From Jatrophihabitans cynanchi (GTDB lineage: Bacteria; Actinomycetota; Actinomycetes; Mycobacteriales; Jatrophihabitantaceae), in NCBI RefSeq assembly GCF_027247405.1, contig NZ_CP097463.1:2170001-2234000 (forward strand): a stretch of 64,000 nucleotides of DNA, read 5' to 3'. The stretch's first letter is position 1. Every line of letters begins with the position of its first letter. The notes below the pieces were generated by a model. That model was not told the origin of the DNA. It did no database searches and was given only the letters and a program-made list of their open reading frames with translations. Positions 48,504 through 56,917 of this stretch are shown piece by piece. The position numbers were made by a program, and so were the translations under genes.

Positions 48504-48505
48504 TG

Positions 48506-50455
48506 CTACCCGCACGGTTGGCTGAAGACGCGTACCGCCGCGGGCGCTACGCCCGGCTGCAACCACACCAGCGGGCTGCCCGAACCAGCCGGCTCCATCA
48601 GGTGCAGCACGATCGTCTGCGTCGCGCCGCGCCGTAGCTCGACAGGCAGCCGGAAGATCGGCCGACCGTGATCGCTCTTGCGCGCTGCGGCAACGGGGTC
48701 GCCGTTGCGGCTGACGCTCAGTAACTGGGCGCCGTTGCTCGCGTAGTAGTCGAGCAGCGTGCTGTAGTCGCCCACCCGCGCGCCGGCCGGCGCGGCGTCC
48801 AGCCGGTCCGTGACGTAGCGCGGCAGTCCGGTAACGGGAGCGTGGTTGGTCAGCGTGATGGTGACCTGGACGTCGCGCATCGGGCCGCAGCCGCTGCGGT
48901 GATAGTCCAGCGTCCGGGCCAGGTAGAAGTCCAGTTTGCCGCCGGAGGTGTTGTTCAGCACCGGCCCGATGAACGGACGCGTGGTGTCCGGGATCGCGCC
49001 GGCGTAGGTGGTCTGCTCCAGCTCGCGTTGCGCGGCGGAGTCCGAACTCCACACCAGCAGGCGGCGCTGCGACGAGGCACGGACGAGAGCCTTCGCCAGG
49101 GCCGCCGCATCACCGACGCCACTGATCAACTTCTGCGAGGACGCCTTGAGCACCGCGACCAGGAACGCCTTGCGCTGCGCGTAGCCCGGGAACAGCGTGT
49201 ACTCGTCGCGCTCGGTCAGCGTCACGATGTTCTGCGCGCTCACCGTCCGCCCGTCGGGCAGCCGCACCGGTCCGGTGGCCGCGAGCACGTAGCCGAGCAC
49301 CGCTGGGTCGACGGCGACCGCACCATCGACGTGCTCACCGCTGGTGCGCTCCCACATGCGCGTCCACACCTGCGCCGCGTAGCGGAAGTCCGGGCTGACG
49401 TTGGAGTTCAGGAACGACGTGGTCGGCAGCGAGTCGCCGTACGCGCGCGCGTAGTCCGAGCCGAAGTCCAAGCCGGTGGCGATCAGCTTGTTCGTGTCGG
49501 CAGGCAGCAGTGCCGCGTCGCTCTCGAAGTGGGTGAAGCGAACCCGGCCGTGATCGGCGACCGCGATCGCGAACGCCCCGGGCAACCCTCCCGTGCCACG
49601 CGCCTCGGCCTCGTTCTGCAGGCCGATGATGTAGCGCCTCGGACCGTCGGCGCCGAGCAGCGGCGGCAGCACGCGTGCGGCGCGAGCGGCGGCGTCGACG
49701 TACCCGCCGAACTGGTGCAACTGCGCCGCCAGCGCGCTGCGCGGCCCGTCGACCGCGGGCAGCCAAGTGCTGTGCGGCAGCGCGTCAACCCGGTACGTCA
49801 CCGCACGTAGCGTGCTCGCCGCGGCCTGCAGGTTCGGCGCCGCGGTCAGCAGCGCGTGCAGGTCGATCGTGTCACCGTGCACCCGCAGCCGCGCCGGGTC
49901 CATCAGCTTGGCGACGTCGATGAGTTGCGGGACGGCATCGGCACTCAGGTCGACACCGGCGGCGGTCGCCCCCCGGATCGTCTCGGCCGGCTCGCCGAGG
50001 TACGGCACATGCGCGGCCACCCACCAGGCCGGCCCGCTGGTCAGCAGATCGGCGCGGCGTGCGGCCGGGACGATCCCGGCGACCGCCTGCCGCGCCTCGT
50101 CCAGCCGTCCGGATGCCACGAGTGACTGCACCCGCCGCAGGTTGTGCTCGATCTGGCGCACCTGCTGGCGGGCGAGCAGCCCGGTGACCACGATCCAGGC
50201 GGCAGCCAGCAGGGCAAGGGCGCCGAGCGCGAACAGCACAGCACGGCGAACCCTGCGGTCGTACGCCAGGTAGCGCACCCGGGTCGGCAGCCGTCGACCC
50301 GCCGACCGCACCGCCGCGCCGACTGTGCTCACCGCTCCGACTGTGCTCACCGTGCCGACCGTGCTCACCGCTCCGACCGGGCCGACCGCACCGGCCCTCC
50401 CGGACCGTCCGGACCGTCCTCGCTTGGTGGGTGCGACGGCACGGTGCGTGCTCAT
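48506..50455 (-). CDS. DUF4012 cell-surface protein
   Basis: A 649-residue actinobacterial DUF4012 protein. The N-terminal cytoplasmic part carries tandem GTVSTVGAVSTVG-type repeats (encoded by a short reiterated sequence at about 50320-50385), then one membrane helix (AVLFALGALALLAAAWIVVTGLL) and a large external domain with YIIGLQNEAEARGTGGLPGAFAI and FGSDYARAYG. The family recurs in exopolysaccharide loci and is thought to act at the surface, perhaps in polymer attachment. ATG 50455 is preferred to 50479. Minus strand, in line with the LAFTG protein, the epimerase and the BY-kinase. Confidence 0.88.
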   Translation of the reverse strand: MSTHRAVAPTKRGRSGRSGRAGAVGPVGAVSTVGTVSTVGAVSTVGAAVRSAGRRLPTRVRYLAYDRRVRRAVLFALGALALLAAAWIVVTGLLARQQVRQIEHNLRRVQSLVASGRLDEARQAVAGIVPAARRADLLTSGPAWWVAAHVPYLGEPAETIRGATAAGVDLSADAVPQLIDVAKLMDPARLRVHGDTIDLHALLTAAPNLQAAASTLRAVTYRVDALPHSTWLPAVDGPRSALAAQLHQFGGYVDAAARAARVLPPLLGADGPRRYIIGLQNEAEARGTGGLPGAFAIAVADHGRVRFTHFESDAALLPADTNKLIATGLDFGSDYARAYGDSLPTTSFLNSNVSPDFRYAAQVWTRMWERTSGEHVDGAVAVDPAVLGYVLAATGPVRLPDGRTVSAQNIVTLTERDEYTLFPGYAQRKAFLVAVLKASSQKLISGVGDAAALAKALVRASSQRRLLVWSSDSAAQRELEQTTYAGAIPDTTRPFIGPVLNNTSGGKLDFYLARTLDYHRSGCGPMRDVQVTITLTNHAPVTGLPRYVTDRLDAAPAGARVGDYSTLLDYYASNGAQLLSVSRNGDPVAAARKSDHGRPIFRLPVELRRGATQTIVLHLMEPAGSGSPLVWLQPGVAPAAVRVFSQPCG

Positions 50456-50479
50456 CGGCTCAGCCGCACTCAGCCGCAC

Positions 50480-51088
50480 TCACCTGCGCAGTGACCTGCG
50501 CCGGCCGACGTACATCAGCCCGATCCCACCACCGAGCAGCGCGGCCGCGAGCGCAATCAGCAAGGCGATCTGGGTGCCGGTGAAGGCCAGCCCGCCGGTG
50601 CCGCTGGCGCCACCGCCACCGCTCCCGCTTCCGCCGGCTGGACCGACCGCGATCGGGTCCACGCCCGCGCCCGCGCGAATCGTCAACACCAGCGAGTCAC
50701 GGTCGGCGTTCAGGCCGCTCGCGCCGACCCCGGCGAGTACGCGCTGGCCGGTAGGGGCAGGCACCACGACCTGGATGTCGAACGCCCCGTTCCCGTCGGT
50801 GTGCGCGGTGGCCACGTGCTTGCCGCCGATGGTGATGTCGACGTCCTCGTTCGGGCAGTAGTTCGCCCCAGCGACCTTGATCGTCTGCCCGACGTACGGC
50901 GTGGTCGTGCTGGACATGATCGTCGCGCCCGGGGACATCGGATAGGCGACCGCGCCGGGACAGATCTCCTGCGGCGCGGCGGCGCGCGCGCCGGCCGCGC
51001 CGGGCGTGGCGCCCGCCACGGCCGGCACCGCCAGCAGGGCGGCGAGAAGCAGGGCGGGCACCGCGACGAACCGAATCAGACGGCGCAT
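50480..51088 (-). CDS. Secreted protein with LAFTG sortase-type anchor
   Basis: A 202-residue exported protein: signal peptide (RRLIRFVAVPALLLAALLAVPAVAGA), one beta-sandwich-like domain (YVGQTIKVAGANYCPNEDVDITIGGKHVATAHTDGNGAFDIQVVVP), a Gly/Ser linker, then LAFTG, a hydrophobic helix and RRRSLRR. This is the class E sortase sorting-signal layout (LAxTG) of actinobacteria. The protein would be attached to the cell wall. It ends 24 bases before the DUF4012 ATG. Confidence 0.85.
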   Translation of the reverse strand: MRRLIRFVAVPALLLAALLAVPAVAGATPGAAGARAAAPQEICPGAVAYPMSPGATIMSSTTTPYVGQTIKVAGANYCPNEDVDITIGGKHVATAHTDGNGAFDIQVVVPAPTGQRVLAGVGASGLNADRDSLVLTIRAGAGVDPIAVGPAGGSGSGGGGASGTGGLAFTGTQIALLIALAAALLGGGIGLMYVGRRRSLRR

Positions 51089-51202
51089 CGGGCATCACCT
51101 ACACATTCGGCTCGTGGGACAGCGCATTCTGGGTGGATCAACGACGGCCTCGCCGCGGCGATACGCGCCGCGTGACCGCGGGCGCCCCGCGCCGGCTGCC
51201 GG

Positions 51203-52171
51203 TCAGCCGATCGAGCGCTTCACCTCGTCGTAGATCCAGCGGTAGGTCCGCTCCAGACCGTCCGCCAGGCTGATTGACGGAGCCCAGCCGTAGCGCCGGA
51301 CGATCTCGGTGTTGTCGCTGCTGCGCCCGCGCACGCCCTGCGGCGCGGTGAGGTCGTGCCGGCGCTCGAGCCGCACCCCGGCAATCGTCTCGACGATGTC
51401 GACCATCTGGTTGATGGTGACCAGTTCGTCCGAGCCGAGGTTCACCGGTTCGGGGTCGTCCGCATCGGCGATCAGTTGGGTGCCCTTGATGCAGTCGTCG
51501 ATGTACATGAAGCTGCGCGTCTGCAGCCCGTCACCCCAGACGTCGATCGTGCTGCCACCTGTGATCGCGGCGGTGGCCACCTTGCGGCAGATCGCCGCGG
51601 GCGCCTTCTCCCTGCCACCGTCCCACGTGCCGTGTTCGCCGTACACGTTGTGATAGCGCGCCACCCGCGTCTGCACGCCGTAGTCCTCGAGGTAGTGCCG
51701 GGCCATCCGCTCGCTGAACAGCTTCTCCCAGCCGTAACCGTCCTCCGGCATCGCCGGGTAGGCGTCCTTCTCGGTCAGCGGCACCACGTCCGCACTCGTC
51801 TGGTGACCGGCCGCGTAGACGCACGCGGAGGAGGAGTAGAAGTAACGCTCCACGCCCGCCTCACGGCTCGCCTGCAGCACGTGCGTGCTGGTGAGCACGG
51901 ACATCATGCAGGCGGCCTTGTTGTTCTCGATGAAGCCCATGCCGCCCATGTCGGCGGCCAGGTTGTAGACCCGCTGCGCGCCGTCGACCGCTGCGCGGGC
52001 AGTCTCCAGCAGCGACACGTCACCACGGATGTTCTCGGCGCCGTCGTGCACCTGGTGCCATTGGTCAAGTGGCTTGACGTCCACCCCGCGCACCGATCTG
52101 CCCTGCTGCAGCAGCGAGGCGACGAGATGCCCGCCGATGAATCCACCTGCGCCCGTGACCAGAACGTCCAC
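51203..52171 (-). CDS. GDP-mannose 3,5-epimerase-like NAD-dependent epimerase
   Basis: A 322-residue extended SDR. GAGGFIGG binds NAD; the active-site region is YGWEK (Tyr-x-x-x-Lys). NLAADMGGMGFIENNKA, SSACVYAAGHQT, RYHNVYGEHGTWDGGREKAPAA and PQGVRGRSSDN closely follow plant GDP-mannose 3',5'-epimerase, more than UDP-glucose or dTDP-sugar epimerases. It may make GDP-L-galactose or GDP-L-gulose for the polymer encoded here. GTG 52171 is preceded by GAAGGGTG; an upstream ATG at 52219 would add 16 unrelated residues. Confidence 0.87.
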   Translation of the reverse strand: MDVLVTGAGGFIGGHLVASLLQQGRSVRGVDVKPLDQWHQVHDGAENIRGDVSLLETARAAVDGAQRVYNLAADMGGMGFIENNKAACMMSVLTSTHVLQASREAGVERYFYSSSACVYAAGHQTSADVVPLTEKDAYPAMPEDGYGWEKLFSERMARHYLEDYGVQTRVARYHNVYGEHGTWDGGREKAPAAICRKVATAAITGGSTIDVWGDGLQTRSFMYIDDCIKGTQLIADADDPEPVNLGSDELVTINQMVDIVETIAGVRLERRHDLTAPQGVRGRSSDNTEIVRRYGWAPSISLADGLERTYRWIYDEVKRSIG

Positions 52172-52229
52172 CGTTGAACACCCTTCGCGTGAGTGAGAAC
52201 TCGGCTGCGAAACGTTCAACGACGCCGGC

Positions 52230-52244
52230 TACCGATCGGTAACG
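52230..52244. repeat. Shared intergenic 13-mer, copy 1
   Basis: CCGATCGGTAACG (52232-52244), inside the perfect palindrome TACCGATCGGTA (52230-52241), is repeated at 53758-53770. Both copies lie in intergenic DNA flanking the BY-kinase gene, so they may be binding sites for a regulator of the cluster. Confidence 0.45.
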
Positions 52245-52245
52245 C

Positions 52246-53682
52246 TCAGCCCGCCTTGTCGTCGACGAGCGACTTCGCCGCGCGAGCTGCGCGTCGACGC
52301 GGCCGACGCGAGTGCGACGGGCCGTCGACCTCGGAGCGGTAATAGCTGTAGCCGTACTCGCCGCTGCGCTTGTTGGGGATGCGGTTGAGCACCAGGCCGA
52401 GCAGCGACGCATCGACGCGACGGAGGCTGTGCACTGCCCGCTTGATCTGCGTGTCGGTGGTGACCCCGTGCCGCACGACGAGCAGCGTTCCGTCGGCCAG
52501 CGCGGCGACCTCGGAACCGTCGGCCACGGGCAGCAACGGGGCGGTGTCGATGACCACGTAGTCGACGCGATCGAGCAGCGAGCGGATCACGTCCCGCACA
52601 TAACTGGACGCGAGCACCTCGCTCGGGTTCGGGGGCGTGGGGCCCGACGAGAGCACGTACAGGCTCGAGCCGGCGTTCTGCATCGCCTCGCTGAGTTCGA
52701 TCTGGTGGATCAGCACGCTGGTCAGGCCGACCGGGCTGAGCAGGCCGAGCACCTTGGCGATGGTCGGGCGGCGCAGGTCGGCGTCGACCAGACACACCGT
52801 GAAGCCCGCCTCGGCCAGCGTCGAGGCCAGGTTGATCGCGACCGTCGTCTTGCCCTCGCCAGGGATCGAACTGGTCACCGCGATCACCCGCGGGTGCTGG
52901 TCGACGTTCGCGAACTGCAGGTTGGCCCGCAGTTGCCGGTAGTTCTCGGCCCGCACGTTGCGCGTGCCCGCCCGGGTCGCGATCGGGTGCCGGCTCGCCT
53001 TCGGGTCGTCCACGACGATGCCCATGGTGGGCGCGCCGGCCACCTTGCTCAGCGCCTCGGCGTCCTTGATCCGGTTGTCGAGGATGTCCCGCGCGACCGC
53101 GATCGCCGCACCGACCAGCAGGCCGAGCAGCACGCCGAGCGATATGTTCAGCAGCGGCTTGGGCGAGACCGGTGACGACGGCGCGGTGGCGCGGTCGGTG
53201 ACGTGCATCTGGACGGACGGCGGTGCCCCGCTGCCGTTCGTGTAGTACCCCTCGATGACGCTGATGAACGCGTTCGCGGCCGAGTTGGCGATCTGCGCGG
53301 CGCGGGAGGCCGACGAATCCTGCACGTGCAGGTCGACGATCGACTGGCCGGTCGGTGCGGTCGCGGTGAGCTTGCCCTGCAGTTCGCCGTCGGACATCTG
53401 CAGATCCAGGTCCTGCTGCACCTTGTGCAGCACGTCCGGCGACCCGACGATCTTGGCGAACGTCTGCACCTGGATCTGGGTGAACGCGGCACCCTGGGCC
53501 TGCAGCGCGGCGTTGGAGGTGTCCGTCGTGAGGACGAAGATCTGCACGTTCGCCTGATAGACCCTGGCACTGGTCGCGGTGACCAGCACGGCGATTCCCG
53601 TGGCCGCGATCACGAACAGGGCGACCAGCTTCCATCGCTCGCCGAGGACCCGCAGGTAGGCGCGGAGTGTCACGGAAGGCAC
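52246..53682 (-). CDS. Polysaccharide co-polymerase / BY-kinase (Wzz-Wzc-like)
   Basis: A 478-residue chain-length and tyrosine-kinase protein. Two membrane helices (about 20-38 and 178-197) flank the Wzz domain. The cytoplasmic BY-kinase has Walker A SSIPGEGKT (271-279), Walker A' LVDADLRRP (298-306) and Walker B YVVIDTAPLLP. A short tyrosine tail GYSYYRSE is present, followed by a basic end. Sensor and kinase are fused, as in actinobacteria and Gram-negatives and unlike the split CpsC/D form. It controls polymer length through autophosphorylation. It diverges from the polymerase gene. Confidence 0.92.
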   Translation of the reverse strand: MPSVTLRAYLRVLGERWKLVALFVIAATGIAVLVTATSARVYQANVQIFVLTTDTSNAALQAQGAAFTQIQVQTFAKIVGSPDVLHKVQQDLDLQMSDGELQGKLTATAPTGQSIVDLHVQDSSASRAAQIANSAANAFISVIEGYYTNGSGAPPSVQMHVTDRATAPSSPVSPKPLLNISLGVLLGLLVGAAIAVARDILDNRIKDAEALSKVAGAPTMGIVVDDPKASRHPIATRAGTRNVRAENYRQLRANLQFANVDQHPRVIAVTSSIPGEGKTTVAINLASTLAEAGFTVCLVDADLRRPTIAKVLGLLSPVGLTSVLIHQIELSEAMQNAGSSLYVLSSGPTPPNPSEVLASSYVRDVIRSLLDRVDYVVIDTAPLLPVADGSEVAALADGTLLVVRHGVTTDTQIKRAVHSLRRVDASLLGLVLNRIPNKRSGEYGYSYYRSEVDGPSHSRRPRRRAARAAKSLVDDKAG

Positions 53683-53757
53683 CTTTCCCCGGCACCGGCA
53701 GGTTCGCCCGGCGCGAGCATGTGAGTAGTACCGGCTGATGGACTAACGCCCGGGCGC

Positions 53758-53770
53758 CCGATCGGTAACG
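53758..53770. repeat. Shared intergenic 13-mer, copy 2
   Basis: CCGATCGGTAACG recurs here, between the divergent BY-kinase and polymerase starts, in the same orientation as the copy at 52232-52244. The palindromic core CCGATCGG is kept. Confidence 0.45.
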
Positions 53771-53798
53771 TGCGGGCCACTCGCTCGTTGCACTGTGC

Positions 53799-55238
53799 GT
53801 GCCCACGCGGATCCGCAGCATGCTCGCCGTCGCGCTGCTGCTCGCGGCCGTGCTCGCGCTCGAAACGCTCGGGCTGAACAGCGGGACGACCGGGACCGTG
53901 CTGGTCGCGATCCTCGCCGCGATCGCTGTGACCGTCGTCGCCCTGCGCATCGATCTGGCGCGCGCGGGGCTGGCCGCCGCGGTGGCGGCGGCGTTCACGC
54001 TGACCTGGAACGGCTGGTATGTCGGCCCGCTGCGGCCGGGCGACGTCCTGGTGCTGCTCTCGCTGCTGTGTCTGCTGCTCGCGAACCCGAACGGTGCGTT
54101 CCGCACGCCGCCATGGTGGGTCAAGCAGCTGGCGGTGCTGGTGCTGGTCGTCGCCGCGGTGAACATCTACTTCCCGCCCGATCCGCTGTATCTCGCCAAC
54201 CGCGTCGTCCTGAACGCGACCGGGCAGATCTCGCAGTCCACCAAGGGTTCGCTGGTGTCGGCGAACCTCGGTGTCGCGTTCAAGTTCGTCGTGGCCGTCG
54301 CCGCGCTGCCGATGGCGTTCGTCGGCGCGGCGCGGGTCGACCGGCGCGCCGTGCGCTGGCTGGCCGTCTCCTTCGGCGCCGGCGCCGGCCTGTCCGGCCT
54401 GGTCGCGACGGCCGACCACTTCGGCACCGACCTGGGCCGGCTCGTCACCCACGTCCCGAACGTCGCCTCGCGGCAGCTCGGCTTCTCCGACCACCCCAAC
54501 TTCCTCGCGGCGGGCGCCACCCTCGGCGCCGCGTTCGCGTTCTGGATGCTGCTCTCCGACGTCCGTTGGGAACGGCTGCTCGGCGTCGCGTCGCTGCTCG
54601 GCTGCGTAGGTGGCGTGTACGCATCCGGTTCCCGTGGCGGCGCGGTCTGTGTCGTCGCGGTGCTCGCGCTGAGTGTGGTCATCCAGAAGCGCACCCGCGG
54701 GCACACCCCGACGATCGCGCTCGCCGGCCTGTTCGCCGCAGGTGTCGTGGTGGCGTTCGTACCGTCGCTCGGCGCCACGATCCTGCGGGTCACCCGGCTC
54801 GCGGGCGGGGTCGCGACCGAGGGCAGCGACTCGGTACGCGCGATCGTCGGCGCGCAGGGCGTGCGCGACTTCTACCACTCCCCGATCCACGGCATCGGCC
54901 TGCAGGTCTCCTTCGACGCCTCGCAGGTCTACCTGCAGGAGCTCGCGTCCGGCGGCCTGATCCTGTTCACCGCGATGTCGCTGTACATGCTCGGTGCGAT
55001 CCTCACCGCTGCGCGGCGGATGCACACCTCGCCACTGGCGGGGGCCCTGCTGGCCGCCTTGTTGATCACCCTCGCCCTGAACGTTTTCGAGGCCGATCTC
55101 ACCGACCGGTTCTACTACGTGCCCGCGGCGATCCTGATCGCCCTGGTCCAGGTCGGTGACCAGAACCGCGCCGACGGCGGCCCGGCCGACCCAGCCACTA
55201 CGACCGGCGAGCTGTTGCCGGCGAGGAGCAGCCGATGA
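53799..55238 (+). CDS. O-antigen ligase/polymerase-family membrane protein (Wzy-like)
   Basis: A 479-residue protein with about twelve membrane helices and the large external loop characteristic of Wzy/WaaL (residues near 340-390, VTRLAGGVATEGSDSVRAIVGAQGVRDFYHSPIHGIGLQ). GVYASGSRGGAVCVVAVLAL is the Wzy_C motif region and FSDHPNFLAAG the conserved loop before it. It is the probable polymerase for the repeat unit made by this cluster. The stop overlaps the start of the first FkbM gene. Confidence 0.87.
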   Translation: MPTRIRSMLAVALLLAAVLALETLGLNSGTTGTVLVAILAAIAVTVVALRIDLARAGLAAAVAAAFTLTWNGWYVGPLRPGDVLVLLSLLCLLLANPNGAFRTPPWWVKQLAVLVLVVAAVNIYFPPDPLYLANRVVLNATGQISQSTKGSLVSANLGVAFKFVVAVAALPMAFVGAARVDRRAVRWLAVSFGAGAGLSGLVATADHFGTDLGRLVTHVPNVASRQLGFSDHPNFLAAGATLGAAFAFWMLLSDVRWERLLGVASLLGCVGGVYASGSRGGAVCVVAVLALSVVIQKRTRGHTPTIALAGLFAAGVVVAFVPSLGATILRVTRLAGGVATEGSDSVRAIVGAQGVRDFYHSPIHGIGLQVSFDASQVYLQELASGGLILFTAMSLYMLGAILTAARRMHTSPLAGALLAALLITLALNVFEADLTDRFYYVPAAILIALVQVGDQNRADGGPADPATTTGELLPARSSR

Positions 55239-56074
55239 ACCCCGTTTCCGGCCTGAGGTTCGCGGGCTACCAGGCACGCCGCGTTGCGCAGACCTGCCGT
55301 ACCTTCAGCAACTGGCCGGTGCTGCTGCGCGAACTGGCCGGCGAGAAGATCGGCCGCGGCTCGGGCGAGCTGGAGTTCTGCACCCGCGGCGGGGCCCGGC
55401 TGTGCTGCCCCAACGTCCCCGGCGCACGGTTGCCGATGTACGAGCAGTTCGCCGACGACTGCTACGACCTGGCCTGGGTGCTCGGCCGTGACACCGGCCC
55501 GCTGCAGGTGCTGGACGTCGGCGCGCACGTCGGCGCGTTCGCCACCAACCTCGCGCTCGCCCGCCACGACCTCCGCGTCGAGTGCTACGAGCCGTCGCCG
55601 GACACCGCGCGCTACCTACGGCGCAACGTCGAACGCAACGCCCTGAGCGATCGGGTGCGGGTGCACGAGCTGGCGATGGCGGCCGAGGTCGGGACGGCGC
55701 TGCTGGACGACAACAGTGGCGGCAGCGTGCACAACGGCCTTGTGCAGCAAGACCATCGCCTGGTGGACGGCGCCGACGCGCCCGGCAGGCGCGGCACGAT
55801 CGAGGTCAAGACGAGCACCTTCGAGCAGGCCCTCGCCGAGGCGCCGGCCCCGTTCGACGTCGTCAAGATGGACTGCGAAGGCGGCGAGTACGACCTGGTC
55901 TACGCCAGCTCGCCGGCGAGCTGGGCACCGGTGCGCCGCGTCGTCATGGAGTACCACCCGGTGGCCGGTCAGTCGTGGGCGGAGCTGCGCGCCTGGTTCG
56001 CCGCCGTCGGGCTGCGCATGGTGCGGCACAGCTCAAACCGACCGGGCCTGGGCACCGCCTGGCTGACGAGGTGA
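55235..56074 (+). CDS. FkbM-family methyltransferase, first copy
   Basis: A 279-residue SAM-dependent methyltransferase: motif I VLDVGAHVGAFATNLAL, acidic motif II VECYEPSPDTARYLRRNV, and the FkbM mark VVKMDCEGGEYDLVY. FkbM enzymes methylate sugar hydroxyls. It begins with ATG 55235 overlapping the polymerase stop and is followed after 8 bases by a close paralogue, so a tandem duplication with divergence is likely. Confidence 0.9.
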   Translation: MNPVSGLRFAGYQARRVAQTCRTFSNWPVLLRELAGEKIGRGSGELEFCTRGGARLCCPNVPGARLPMYEQFADDCYDLAWVLGRDTGPLQVLDVGAHVGAFATNLALARHDLRVECYEPSPDTARYLRRNVERNALSDRVRVHELAMAAEVGTALLDDNSGGSVHNGLVQQDHRLVDGADAPGRRGTIEVKTSTFEQALAEAPAPFDVVKMDCEGGEYDLVYASSPASWAPVRRVVMEYHPVAGQSWAELRAWFAAVGLRMVRHSSNRPGLGTAWLTR

Positions 56075-56082
56075 GGACACCG

Positions 56083-56913
56083 ATGAACCCGCTGATCCGA
56101 TCACGCCTCCACCGGCTCAGGCGGCTGGCGCAGACCCCGCGGGCGTTCGTCAACTGGGCGCAGTTGCTCACCGGCATGGCGCTGCGCACAGCGGGGTACG
56201 GGCCGGACACACTGCGGTTCCGGACGCGTACCGGCCTGGTGATCGATACGCCGAACCGTCCCGGCGCACGCGTCCCGGTGTACGAGATCTTCGCCGAGGA
56301 CTGCTACCGGTTCGCCTGGTTCCTCGGGCCGCTGCTGATGCGGCCGATCCAGGTGATCGACATCGGCGGGCACGTCGGGACCTTCTCCTGCCGGCTCAGC
56401 CAGCTGCACGCCGGAGCGCGGGTGCAGGCCTTCGAGCCGTCCGCGACGACCGCGGCGTTCCTGCGCGGCAACGTCCTGCGCAACGGCTTCGGCGACCGGG
56501 TGAGCGTGCACGAGGTGGCGCTGGCCGCCACCACCGGGTTCGCGGTCTTCGACGACAACGGCGCCGGCAGCGGCCTGAACGGGCTGGCCGCCGCGGGCCA
56601 CGCGGCCGGCACCGCGACCAAGGTCGAGACCGTCGCGTTCGACGACATCGTCGCCACCACGCCCGCGCCGGTGGACCTGGTCAAGATCGACTGCGAGGGC
56701 GGCGAGTACGACCTGGTGCTCGGTTCGTCCCCGGCGAGCTGGGCGAGCGTGCAGCGGGTCGTCATCGAGTGGCACCCGGTAGCCGGGCACGAGTGGGCCG
56801 AGCTGCGTGACTGGTTCGCCGCGGTCGGCCTGCACGTGCAGGACGAGGACGCGTTCGGCCGGCACGGGTGCGTCTGGCTCTCCCGCGAGCCGCTGCCGCC
56901 GTTCGTGCACTGA
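56083..56913 (+). CDS. FkbM-family methyltransferase, second copy
   Basis: A 276-residue paralogue of the preceding protein, alike over the whole length: N-terminus RLRRLAQTPRAFVNWAQLL against RRVAQTCRTFSNWPVLL, motif I VIDIGGHVGTFSCRL, and LVKIDCEGGEYDLVLGSSPASWASVQRVVIEWHPVAG. The pair probably methylates two positions or two sugars of the exopolysaccharide. ATG 56083. Confidence 0.9.
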   Translation: MNPLIRSRLHRLRRLAQTPRAFVNWAQLLTGMALRTAGYGPDTLRFRTRTGLVIDTPNRPGARVPVYEIFAEDCYRFAWFLGPLLMRPIQVIDIGGHVGTFSCRLSQLHAGARVQAFEPSATTAAFLRGNVLRNGFGDRVSVHEVALAATTGFAVFDDNGAGSGLNGLAAAGHAAGTATKVETVAFDDIVATTPAPVDLVKIDCEGGEYDLVLGSSPASWASVQRVVIEWHPVAGHEWAELRDWFAAVGLHVQDEDAFGRHGCVWLSREPLPPFVH

Positions 56914-56917
56914 GCCC

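Noticed and set aside
52229-55277. Long antisense or alternative frames across the BY-kinase and polymerase genes
   Set aside because: Rich in Arg, Gly, Asp, Glu and His as expected for shadow frames of GC-rich genes; the kept genes have Walker and Wzy motifs.
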